Assembly: GCF_963678635.1 (NCBI RefSeq)
Contig: NC_087069.1
Location: 27,952,303-28,016,302 of the forward strand
Direction: 5' to 3'
Source of the DNA: Symsagittifera roscoffensis
Taxonomy: Eukaryota > Xenacoelomorpha > Acoela > Convolutidae
DNA length: 64,000 nucleotides
This document shows positions 25,753 through 37,212 of this stretch, piece after piece. The notes beneath the pieces are model-generated. The model worked only from the letters and a program-made list of their open reading frames with translations, was not told where the DNA came from and did no database searches. Position numbers and translations under genes: made by a program. The number at the start of each line of letters is the position of its first letter. Position 1 is the stretch's first letter.

Positions 25753-26921
25753 CGTGACATTCGACCAGAATGATCAAAATGCATGTCGTCAACGAATTTT
25801 CATTTGAAGCAGTTTTGTTGAAATTGGCTGTTCCGAACAATAAGTAGAGCTGATTTTTCAATTGAACGAGATGGGAGAGGTCGGTTTTGCTTGACATGTA
25901 AGCTTTTTAAAATTAATTTAATTGTAAAGAAACGTCACGATCCTGAAAATTTGCGACAATTAGAAAACCACGAAAAGCAGAAGAACGATCGATTTTCGCT
26001 AACAAAAACAAGAATTAGAAGAAATGTAGCGAACAGAAATTGTACACATCAAAATTCGAAGAACAGCACTCCGAGTTGTAAGGAATATACAGCTACAATC
26101 GTAACTGAGCAATTTTCGATAATCAGGATGGCTATTTGGAAGATTCGCTACCCTTCCTGGTCGATAAAAAGAGAGCTCTTAGTACGGATTCGAGGATCCG
26201 GAAGGGTCTTGGGAAAAGACTGTGAACTGAATTTTAACAATTTTTAGCTTCCTGGAATGATCCGAACTGATATTAAATAAGATATAATTTATTTTTCAGA
26301 TAATGAGAAGCCAGGAGTTGAGGGAAAGGGTTGATCCATCTCCGATGGAAATGATGATTTTTGTCCACTGAAGAAAATTTTTTAAAAAATGAATTCGAAC
26401 ATTTTCGGATCTAAGTCGATCTTGGAAAACTTCGAAGGATGGGAAAATTGAGATAAGGTGATTTACAGACGTTAAAAAATCATAAAAGACCATTGAATGG
26501 CTCTAAACAAAAAATAAATTCTTTCCTTCAATCAATTTTTGGTATGATTACGTGAGAATTTCGTAATAATTAATTTTCCTTTGCGCACTGAACAAAAACT
26601 TTAGTTATATGATAATAGTGTAGTAGCCTTGTTTTTAGGTGTGACATCGTGGTCTGAGGATACTGAGATCCAGCCATATGCTCACTATTTGTGCATGTAT
26701 GAGTTAATTTGTGCGGTTTGGCTGATAGTGTTTAATTTGTAACGACTTTGTCGACCCGATGTTAATGGACCACACATTGAACTGATTTTAGTAGAGAAGG
26801 TCAAAGGTTTCGAAGCTGTGTTCAGACTCCTGTGTTCTCTGTGTTCGAAGCTGTGTTCAGCCAGTTGTTCTAGGACCTAGAATTTTTTTTCGACGGCATG
26901 TACTTCCGGGCGAATGTTACA
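25753..26921 (+). repeat. LTR-A fragment downstream of X copy c
   Basis: Blocks at 25760-26200, 26206-26370 and 26590-26920 match 4280-4720, 1-180 and 190-470 respectively, in the same order and orientation. A region near 26370-26590 differs. It ends at about 26921, where the inverted-repeat spacer starts. It serves as the 3' LTR side of copy A3 in the giant-element model. Confidence 0.6.
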
Positions 26922-27261
26922 CAATAACGGGTGTTATGATTCCTGAGGAACAAACCTCAGAAGCCTCAACTACTATTGCTCAACTACTAAATCCTGTTTG
27001 GGATGCATCACTTGTAAAAATCTGGGATGTCAAGTTCTTATACTTATATGGTTAAAAATGGGAGAACACAATGTTTTTGAAATCCCGACACTAAAAGCCT
27101 TGCCTCATCGAACAATTTTACCAATTCCTGGCCTTGTTTTGGGGTTTCTTAGCACTACTTTTATTTGACGTACTTTCGATTGGATTGTGTGGATTCGCGT
27201 TCAACCTTGAAATGCGACCGGATCTCGTACACCGATGGACCCAAGATCAACATATCATGCT
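26922..27261. other. Spacer of the large inverted repeat
   Basis: It separates the two facing LTR-A fragments. 26922-27135 matches nothing else here. 27136-27261 belongs to the 4.6-kb tandem unit that recurs from 31736. No gene is seen. Confidence 0.5.
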
Positions 27262-28151
27262 CGTGTAACATTCGCCCGGAAGTACATATTGACGGGAAAA
27301 AAATGCTAGGTTCTAAAACGACTGGCCAGCGTCTAAACACAGCTCTACATGCTTTTCACCGTCTCTGCCAAAGCCAGTTCTTTTGGTGGTTTTCCTAACA
27401 ATGGGTCGACAAAACGTTACTGCTTTCTGACTTCGACCAGAACACTCAAAATAACTTAATTATATGCAAAAAGGTTGAGCTCATGACTGGGTCTCAGTAT
27501 CCCCAGACCACGAGGTCACTCCTAAACACAGGGCTACTACTTATATATTATATTACTATTGTTTTTGTTCAGTAGAAAAAATCACCATCTCCATCGAAGA
27601 TGGATCAACCCTTTCCCTCACTCTTAGCTTCTCAATCTCTGAAAATGAATCTGGAGGTTAATTAAATTCAACTGAGGGCATGACCAGGAAGCCAAAAGTC
27701 TCAGTTTGAGTTCTGAGCCCGAGACCCCTCCGGATTCTGGAATCCAGGAAAAAGCACTCCTATTTTTTTACGGAAGGCTGGACACGCCGTCCCAACACCC
27801 TTCCTTTTTCTCGGATTCTACGTTCCTGACAATGGTTCCTGGCAATCTCCTGTTACAATTACAACCTGTTGTCGTCTTATCGTTGTTGTTTCTACTGTGA
27901 CTATTGTTTTTGTGTTTTCGCGGTTTCAGTGTGTGCAAAATATAAAAAGGTTACGTGTCGTTCACGTCCAAATCGAAATTTTAAAAAATAGCTTTTCATT
28001 TAAAACTAACCCTTGCCGATTTGTCCAATGGTTCAAATAACGTCGCTAATTCATTAAAACCATCAATCTTCCCCGTTAGATGTTCTTCTTTCTAATCGAT
28101 AAAAATTCGATTGCGAAACTCCTTTTTCGTACATTCTGGTCGAATGTCACA
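27262..28151 (-). repeat. LTR-A fragment, minus strand (unit a)
   Basis: Its reverse complement starts TGTGACATTCGACC and matches the first kilobase of LTR-A at 4276-5200, with some blocks lost. It lies downstream of X copy a on the same strand. Confidence 0.6.
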
Positions 28152-28840
28152 TACTCCCCGGACAGCCCGGTCAATGTCCTCATTGAGTCTCGTAGTCTTC
28201 ATCAAAATGGTACAGTGCCATCAAACAGAATTTACAAAATTCATGAAATCACTTTTATCAACGTTACATCGACTCACCGCGGAAAATAAATGGCATCATA
28301 CTACACTATTATAGCCTTCCAAATTCTTTCACTAATCTGCACTTTCGAGGATATGACTTAAGATAAAACAGTTTTTTAGACTTCCAACGTCCATGTCCCC
28401 ATTTAAAAAATTTTATCCCAGATTTAAGAGGTGTTGGGTTGCAGGATGGTCCTGCCAACCAACAAACTAAAATTATCCTACTATGCTTCTTCCCTTCGGA
28501 AATCTAGTTGTTACTAGTCCTGAAAATTAAAATTAAGTAACTCGGTAGTTAGAAGGAACAATGAAATAATTTCCCTCTTCAAGAGATTGCCCATGCCTTT
28601 CATGTCACCACAAAATGATCAGTCGTCTTAGTTGATTAAAAACAACCATGCTGGTTGGAGTATTATAATATACTCTCCACTCATGCCTCTCTAAATAAAT
28701 AGTAGGTGTCTCTATAGCCAGTACCTAAAATCATAATGCAAATTTATAAATGCAACAAATTATTTCATCTTCAAAACTCAGCTAAATGTTTTCTTTTCAG
28801 TTTCAACTGAAAACTTAATTGCTTTGTTTCTCATTCGAGC
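28152..28840 (-). repeat. Non-coding 3' region of X copy a
   Basis: It lies between the end of X and the LTR-A start and recurs at 32773-33445. A purine-rich CCGGGGAGTA stretch (minus strand) abuts the LTR start at 28151. I see no coding capacity. Confidence 0.45.
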
Positions 28841-31735
28841 TTCTGTCCTACAAAAAAAAATTCTGGGTTTTAACATCTTCTCTTTCGTTTCTTCTTTGTT
28901 TCCTTCGTTTTTCGACGTTTAGAAGTTTTAAAACTTCTAAATCCTTCTTAATTTCTTTCTTTTTGCATCTTGTTTTTTTTTCGGCCGTTCGTCAATGTTC
29001 CATTTCCTCCTCCTGCGACATTGACTCCGCATTTTCCGTCTCTGTGTCTCGCAACACGTCGGTAGCTATTCTGACGCTGCTGGAAGCAGTCCTCCAACAC
29101 TTCTGCTCTTCTACTCTTTGTTTACAACAAGGTAGAGGATCAACGCTAGTTTCTCTGTTTGGGCAGAAGCTGTTGTGGAGCAACAACGTCACGTTTCTCT
29201 CCAAGTCTTCCTTCAACATCTCTTCTTTTTCTCTTCCGTCACATTCACTTGTCCTAAGGTTCTCTTCACTGCGGTGGTTACTGAATTCCGATGAGTTACA
29301 AAAGCTCGCCTGAAAGCTCCTGCTCCAATGCCCAGCTGATACGCGCTGTACACTCTGCTGTGCTTCGACAAAAGTTTCTTGGCATACTCGTACAACCATG
29401 CACTCATGTTAGCTCTGAATCATGGCATCAATCGTCTTCTGGCCCATATTTGTTTCACTTCCATCCGAATGTTCAAGATTCTGCACATTGTCTCAAAAAG
29501 ATCTAAGTCTCAATCCAATTCCTGCAACTGTTCTTTCGTCGGCGCTTCCTGTCTATTGTTATATCTAACATGAGCTTCCAGGAATTGTATCGCCATCATA
29601 ACTCCAACTATCACTATCGTTATGGGCTGTGATGAATCTGGTAAACCCATGGGGAGCAGCTCTCCACAGTCCCAGATCAACACCAGATTACTACGCCCGG
29701 GGAACCACCATGTTCGTATCAAGCCTCGGTAGGGAAACTCGTCATGTGCTGACATGATGCTCCTCAAATTACGTTTTACCGAAGCTTCCAGCAGTGGTTC
29801 TTCTTCCATCATCACTCGGTGGACTTCATCATTCTCATCTACTGCATTGTAATCCGTGACTGTTGATCCTTTCTGCTTTTGTCTTTCGAAGTCACTGAAG
29901 TTCCCACTGGCGTACCCCATGAACATTTTTCCCAGTATCGATTCTAATTCCTCTTTGGTTCTCTCCGGAACTACTGAGAACATTTTGCACAGTAACTCGT
30001 AAGATTTTTCTGACATTCTCGCTAGTCTTACGTATTTTGGCACTGAGAAGGCTTGATCCACGATCGTTCTGGTACTTTTCACATCCACCGCTACAAAATG
30101 CACTGGGTATCTGCTCTTGCACATTGGAGCTAAAATTGATCCCACTAAATATTTAGCTCCCGTTGGTCTACGATATGTTTCACTGTGCCGGATGTTTATT
30201 TCCGCCTCGATCGCTTCTCTCCATTTTCCAATATATTTCTGCTCGGTTTGCAAAACTCCCGGAAACACTTCTACACTGATGGTCGTGACCATCTCATGCT
30301 TTTGCTCTAGAATCAATAATGACTCTACAGAACCCTACTTGGTGTAGAAACCTAGTGCAGTCACTAGATTCACCTCGGTTCCTCCATGGCAATCTGCAAT
30401 CAATTCCGTTTCCGTTTTTGCTTTCAACACAATTTTCTCAAACATTATCGTCAATTGCTTGTGTTGTTTCTCCAAGGTATTTACGCTATCCGGACATCCA
30501 CAGACCTTCCAGTCCACAGACTTCTGCCAGACAACTACCAGGTTTGACCCAGTCCTCTGGTCCCCAGTCATGCAACTCTACTTAGTCTTCTCCGTAGTTC
30601 TTAGAGGCTGTCGTCATCAAATTATAGATGATGTTCAGGTCACGCAAGTTACAGTCTGAGTTCAGTTCCCTCTGCACGTCTTGTGTCGCACGCAATATTG
30701 AATGGGCATTAGGACTCGAACAACATGATGGTTTCATCAGTTCCCATACAACCATCAAACTCGTTCTTAGCAATTCGTCCGAGAATCCCAATCCAAACTT
30801 CACTCGGTTGTCAGATTTTGGCACTGAAAGTGCAGTTCCTTTTTCCTCAAAGATTAGTCCCAGCTTGATCTGCTGATTAGCAGCGCTTCTTATCGTTGCA
30901 ATTCTTGACGTCCAGAATCTCAGCAACACTGCTTGCTCGTAATCAATGAAGCAATCGCGTATGTTTTCATTTATGTTGTACGCCATCCCTATGATTCCGG
31001 ATACGTAACTGTATGATTTCTTCCTGATCGGCCCACAGTATTCACTGGATTTCGGCAGTGCTCTCATAGATTCTTTCAAGAGCATCATCTCCTTGTTAGA
31101 GAAACTCCCTATTTCGTCATTCTTTTTCATCGGTTCCAGCTCCACAGGCTCCTTCAAGTTTACTCGCATCGGCTTGCTCTGATAGATGTCCAAAAGTGCT
31201 AGCAAGAGCAAGGCTTTCGCTCGTTCATCGACTTCTCTTAGCATTTTGACTCAAGTGTTCAATGCTGGCACTGAAATCTGTTCTATCATAAATCGAATGA
31301 AACAGAGAGCGTCTCTCCGCTTCGCGCACGCTATTGCTGCTCCTTCTTGGGTTACCAGATCTCTCACAGTCGTCATTAAGAACACCTTTTCTTCCTTCGA
31401 TCTGTTTCTTTCTTCCGAGTCATTCCAATCATGCACCAAGCGAACCTGAGTTGTAACTCTGTTCTCACAAAGGGTATAGCTATCAGAGCGTGTATCTTTG
31501 GCGTGGTTCTCATTTCTTCTACGAATTATCGTAACACTATTGCTCTCCATGGAAGGCTCACCAATTGCTCTATCGTCTCCTCGTGCATTTCACACGATAC
31601 AAGAGATCCGCATGCCTTCTGTTTTAGGGTGGTGCCTTGCATCATCGTCTCCCGATAACCTTCCATAGCACTTTTGTCTTCCAGTGCAACTAAGTGTCCT
31701 CTTGCCGAGTTTCCGTATTTCAACATCTCCATGCA
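28841..31735 (-). pseudogene. Gene X copy a, N-terminally truncated
   Basis: Long open pieces lie in order on the minus strand: 31550-31251, 31244-30582 (220 codons), 30316-29510 (268 codons) and 29407-28992. In-frame stops or shifts near 31250, 30580 and 29500 separate them. The start is lost at the tandem junction (31735). The protein is rich in charged residues, ends in a Lys/Arg/Glu-rich helix and has no signal peptide. One hydrophobic stretch (ITIVIVGVMMAIQFL) falls near 29600-29650. I do not recognise the family. It is the best-preserved copy of the X C-terminal half. Confidence 0.6.
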
Positions 31736-32772
31736 TTGGGGTTTCTTAGCACTACTTTCATTTGACGTACTTTTGATTGGATTGTGTGGATGCGTGTTCA
31801 ACCTTGAAATGCGACCAGATCTCGTACACCGAGTGACCCCAGATCAACATATCATGCTCGTGTAACATTCGCCCGGAAGATTGACGGAAAAAAAGCTAGG
31901 TTCTAAAGCAACTGGCCAGCGTCTAAACACAGCTCTACATGCTTTTCACCGTCTCTGCCAAAGCCAGTAATTTTGGTGGTTTTCCTAACATTGGGTCGAC
32001 AAAACGTTACTGCTTTCTGGCTTCGACCAGAACACTCAAATTAACTTAATTATATGCAAAAATGTTGAGCTTATGGCTGGGTCTCAGTATCCCCAGACCG
32101 TGAGGTCACTTATAAACACAGGGCTACTACTTATTTATTATATTACTATTGTTTTTGTCCAGTAGATAAAAATCACCATCTCCATCGAAGATGGATCAAC
32201 CCTTTCCCTCACTCCTAGCTTCTCAATCTCTGAAAATGAATCTGGAGGTTAATTAAATTCAACTCAGGGCATGACCAGGAAGCTAAAAGTCTCAGTTTGA
32301 GTTCTGAGCCCGAGACCCCTCCGGATTCTGGAATCCGGGGAAAAAGCACTCATAATTTTTTCCGGAAGGCTGGACACGCCGTCCCAATACCCTTTCTTTT
32401 TTCTCGGGTTCTACATTGTAACGATGGTAGCAGCACAATCGTTACAACTCGAAATGGTTCCTGACAATCTTTTGTTACTATTTCAATCTGCTCTCGTCTT
32501 ATCGTTGTTGTTTCCACTGCGACTATTGTTGTTGTGTTTCCGCCGTTTCAGTGTGTGCGAAATATTGAAAAATTACGTATCGTTCATGTCCAAATCGAAA
32601 TTTTAAAAATAGCATTTCTTTTAAAACTAACCCTTGCCGATTTGCCCAATGGTTCAAATAACGTCGCTAATTCATTAAAACCACCAATCTTCCCCGTAGG
32701 ATGTTCTTCTTTCTAATCGATAAAAATTCGATTGTGAAACTGCTTTTTCGTAAATTCTGGTCGAATGTCACA
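31736..32772 (-). repeat. LTR-A fragment, minus strand (unit b)
   Basis: It matches 27136-28151 unit for unit, and the reverse complement begins TGTGACATTCGACC. It lies directly downstream of X copy b and would be the 3' LTR of the minus-strand giant element, cut short by the tandem duplication. Confidence 0.6.
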
Positions 32773-33445
32773 TACTCCCCGGACAGTCCGGTCAATGCCC
32801 TCATTGAGTCTCGTAGTCTTCATCAAAATGGTACAGTGCCATCGAACAGAATTTACAAAATGCATGAAATCACTTTTATCAATGTTACATCGACTCACCG
32901 CGGAATATAAATGGCATCATACTACACTATTATAGCCTTTCAAATTCTTTCACTAATCTGCACTTTCGAGGATATAACTTAAAAAAAAAACAGTTTTTTA
33001 GACTTCCAACGTCCATGTCCCCATTTAAAAATTTTTCTCCTATATTTAAGAGGTGTTGGGTTGCAGGACGATCCTGCCAACCAACAAACTAAAATTATCC
33101 TACTATGCTTCTTCCCTTCGGAAATCTAGTTGTTACTGGTCCTGAATATTAAAATTAAGGAACTCGGTGGTTAGAAGGAACAATGAAATAATCTCCTTCT
33201 TCAAAAGATTACCCAAGCCTTTCATGTCACCACAAAGTGATCAGTCGTCTTAGTTGATTAAAAACAACCATGCAGATTGGATTATTATTATATACTTATT
33301 ATACTTTCCACTCATGCCTCTCTAAATAAATAGTAAGTGTCTCTAAAGCCACTACCTAAAATCATAATGCATATTTATAAATGCAACAAATTATTTAATC
33401 TTCAAAACTCAACTAAATTTTTTCTTTTCAGTTTCAACTGCAAAC
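32773..33445 (-). repeat. Non-coding 3' region of X copy b
   Basis: This is the counterpart of 28152-28840. It is AT-rich with no coding signal, and ends at the LTR-A start. Confidence 0.45.
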
Positions 33446-36400
33446 TTAGTTGCTTAGTTTCTCATTCGAGCTTTTGCCCGACACAAAACAATTCTGGGTT
33501 TGAACATCTTCTCTTTCGTTGCTTCTTTGTTTCCTTCGTTGTTCGTCGTTTAGAAGTTCTAAAACTTCTAAATGCTTCTTAATTTTTTTCTTTTTGCATC
33601 TTGTTTTTTTTCGGCCATTCGTCAATGTTCCATCTCCTCCTCCTGCAACACTGACTCCGCACTTTCCGTCTCTGTGTCTCGCAACACGTCGGTAGCTATT
33701 CTGACGCTGCTGGAAGGAGTCCTCCAACACTTCTGCTCTTCTACTCTTTGTTTACAACAAGGTAGAGGATCAATGTTAGTTTCTCTGTTTTGGCAGAAGC
33801 TGTTGTGGAGGCACAATGTCACGTTTCTCTCCAAGTCTTCCTTCAACATCTCTTCTTTTTCTCTTCCGTCACATTCACTTGTCCTAAGTTTCGCTTCACT
33901 GCGGTGGTTACTGAATTCCGATGAGTTACAAAAGCTCGCCTGAAAGCTCCTGCTCCAATGCCCAGCTGATACGCGCTGTACACTCTGCTGTGCTCCGACA
34001 AAATCTTCTTGGCATACTCGTACAACCATGCACTCATGTTAGCTCTGAATCATGGCATCAGTCGTCTTCTGGCCCATATTTTTTTCACTTTCATCAGAAT
34101 GTTCAAGATTCTGCACATTGTCTCAAAAAGATCTAAAGTCTCAATCCAACTCCTGCAACTGTTCTTTCGTCCAACTCCTGTTTATTGTTATATTTTACAT
34201 GAGCATTCAGGCATTGTATCGCCATCATAACTCCTACTATCACTATCGTTATGGGCTGTGATGAATCTGGTAAACACATGGGGAGCAGCTCTCTACAGTC
34301 CCAGATCAACACCAGGTTACTACGCCCGAGGAACCACCATGTTTGTAGAAAGCATTAGCAGGGAAACTCATCATGTGTTGACATGATGCTCCGCAAATTA
34401 AGTTTTCCCGAAGCTTCCAGTAGTGGTTCTACTTCCATCATCACTCGGTGGATTTCATCATTCTCATCTACCGCATTGTAATCCGTGACTGTTGATCCTT
34501 TCTGCTTTTGTCTTTCGAAGTCACTGAAGTTCCCACTGGCGTACCCCATGAACTTCTTTCCCAGTATCAATTCTAACTCCTCTTTGGTTCTCTCCGGAAC
34601 TACTGAGAACATTTTTCACGGTAACTCGTAAGATTTTTCTGACATTCTCGCTAGTCTTACGCATTTTGGCACTGAGAAGGCTTGATCCACGATCGTTCTG
34701 GTACTTTTCACATCCACCGCTACAAAATGCACTGGGTATCTGCTCTCGCACATTGGCGCTAAAGTTGATCCCATTTAATATTTAGCTCCTGTTGGTCTAC
34801 GATATGTTTCACTGTGCCGGATGTTCATTTCCGCCTCGATCGCTTCTCTCCACATTCCAATATATTTCTGCTCGATTTGCAAAACTCCCGGAAACACTTC
34901 TACACTGATGGCCGTGACCATCTCATGCTATTGTTTTAGATTCAATAGTGACTCTAAAGAACCATACATGGTGTAGAAATCTAGTGCAGTCACTAGATTC
35001 ACCTCGGTTCCTCCATGGCAATCTGCAATCAATTCCGTTTCCGTTTTTGCTTTCCTCACAATTTTCTCAAACAATATCGTCAATTGCGTGTGTTGTTTCT
35101 CCAGGGTCTTTACGCTATCCAGATCTCCACAGACCTTCCAGTCCACAGACTTCTGCCAGACAACTACCAGGTTTGAGCCAGTCCTCTGGTCCCCAGTCAG
35201 GCAACTCTACTTAGTCTTCTCCGTTGTTCTTAGAGGCTGTCGTCATCAAATTATAGATGATGTTCAGGTCACGCAAGTTACAGTCTGAGTTCAGTTCCCT
35301 CTGCACATCTTGTGTCGCACGCAATATTGAATGGGCATTAGGACTCGGACACCATGATGGTTTCATCAGTTCCCATACCACCATCAAACTCGTTCTTAGC
35401 AATTCGTCCGAGAATCCCAATCCAAACTCCACTCGGTTGTCAGATTTTGGCACTGAAAGTGCAGTTCCTTTTTCCTCAAAGACTAGTCCCAGCTTGATCT
35501 GCTGATTAGCAGCGTTTCTTATCGTTGCAATTCTTGACGTCCAGAATCTCAGCAACACTGATTGCTCGTAATCAAGGAAGCAATCGCGTATGTTTTCATT
35601 TAGGCTGTACGCCATCCCTACGATTCCGGATATTTCTTCCTGATCGGCCCACAGTATTCACTGGATTTTGGCAGTGTTCTCATAGATTATTTCAAGAGCA
35701 TCATCTCCTTGTTAGAGAAACTCCTTATTTCTTCATTCTTTTTTATCGGTTCCAGCTCCACAGGCTCCTTCAAGTTTACTCGCATCGGCTTGCTCTGATG
35801 GATGTCCAAAAGTGCTAGCAACAGCAAGGCTTTTGCTCGTTCATTGACTTCTCTTAGCATTTTGACTAAAGTGTTCAATGCTGGCACTGAAATCTGTTCT
35901 ATCATAAATCGAATGACACAGAGAGCGTCTCTCCGCTTCGCGCACGCTACTGCTGCTCCTTCTTGGGTTACCAGATCTCTCACAGTCGTTATTAAGAACA
36001 CCTTTTCTTCCTTTGATCTCTTCCTTTCTTCTGAATCATATTCCCCGCGAGTCAGTCCGATCATGCACCAGGCGAACCTCAGTTGTAACTCAGTTCTCAC
36101 GTAGGGTACTGCTATCAGAGCGTGTATCTTCGGCGTGGTCCTCACTTCTTCTCCGAAGTACCGTAACACTACTGCTTTCCATCGAAGGCTCACCAACTGC
36201 TCGATCGTTTCTGCCTGCATCGCAGACGACGCCAGCGTCCCGTATCCCTTCTGCTTGAGGGTGGTGCCTTGCATCATCGTCTCCCGATAACCTTCCATAG
36301 CACTTTTGTCTTCCAGAGCAACTAAGTGTCCTCTTGACGAGTTTCCGTATTTCAACATCTCCATGTATCCATCGGCGGGTTCATCAATCGATACAGTTTC

Positions 36401-36724
36401 CGATACTGTCAGTCGGTTATATTTCACTGGGACTAGCTGTCCTACGACGCTTCCTTTTCCATATTTCATGGGAGACGGTTTGAAATCTTTAAAGGTACTC
36501 TCTCCGCCTTGGCTAAGTATCTCCATTTCTAACGTCGCTCCAGTCAGAGTGCGGTCACTCTTCTTGGTTTTGTAACTGGCTGATTTTATTCCTGCCATGA
36601 GAATGGGTGGCACTATTGCTACGTTAGTCAACATTCTGTCTGTGCCAGGCAATCGATCATCACCCTGTCCCAAGTCCATATTTTCTTCGACGCGTTTTCT
36701 TTTGGCTGAGTTGACAGCTTTCAT
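33446..36724 (-). pseudogene. Gene X copy b, full length but broken (unknown protein)
   Basis: An ATG at 36724-36722 opens a 346-codon frame to 35687, with a basic AKRKRVEE run near the start that could be a nuclear localisation signal. The frame ends at TAA 35689-35687, where copy a has GAA. After a 13-bp deletion near 35630 it continues at 35615-35211, 35146-34928, 34612-34355, 34029-33622 and 33730-33446. Total coding span is about 1,080 codons. The tail is Lys/Glu-rich and probably helical. No catalytic motif, zinc knuckle, signal peptide or envelope-like fusion segment was seen. It is the last gene before LTR-A. A nucleoprotein-like or other structural role is a guess; the family is unrecognised. 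Confidence 0.6.
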
Positions 36725-37212
36725 CAAATTTCGGAATCCACGTTTGTTTTTCCAGCATTCCGTAATGTCACTTTGCTGCCCCGTTTCATTTTAATTTCGT
36801 TGATTTTGTCAATCACCACTTTTGATCGCATCGTTCCCTTTCGGGTTCTTGACAGATATACCACTTCTCCCTTGTCTTCTTGTGGCGTCATCTTTATAGG
36901 AGAGTTTGCCTCACTTTCGTCAGTGGCCGAGTCGATCAGCAACTTGCTCAATCTCTCTTGACACTCGTCTAGTTTGTCAAGAACTTCCCGCATAAGTGGT
37001 TGGTTGAGACCTATTTTCAAAATAGACTGGGTTCCGTAGCTCTAAACTACTATCGAGACCTCTTCCATGAAGGCCACTCTGTCCATTCTGCATCCCGTCC
37101 TATTTTCATGGTCTCTATGATGCACCTCCCACTCTTCTTTGGGCAACGTTCCCAAGAAAGGTACTCAGGCAGGTACCTTGGTGATTCCATGAAGAGTTTC
37201 TGTTCGGTATTT
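36725..37212 (-). pseudogene. ORF-3, short charged ORF or tail of ORF-2
   Basis: The open frame is 37020-36724 (98 codons), ending in TGA at 36726-36724. That TGA overlaps the ATG of X in a TGATG arrangement. It contains a predicted helix (VLDKLDECQERLSKLL) and a Lys/Arg-rich end. It is in the same frame as the ORF at 37626-37213, with three intervening stops (near 37213, 37140 and 37044). It may therefore be the end of ORF-2 rather than a separate gene. Function unknown. Confidence 0.45.

Larger units (their letters stand above)
27136..36366 (-). repeat. 4.6-kb direct tandem duplication (X tail plus LTR-A)
   Basis: Unit a (27136-31735) and unit b (31736-36366) are collinear, with offsets of 4616-4630 bp throughout. 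The junction at 31735 fuses the X reading frame (just before MEMLKYG) to GGGGTTTCTTAGCAC, the sequence that also starts unit a. Unit b continues past 36366 into the N-terminus of X, so unit a is the truncated duplicate. Similarity is high but not perfect. Confidence 0.85.

Noticed and set aside
33446-36724. Gene X as an envelope glycoprotein
   Set aside because: No signal peptide, furin-like site, fusion peptide with C-terminal anchor, or cysteine-rich ectodomain pattern was seen. The C-terminus is highly basic and charged.
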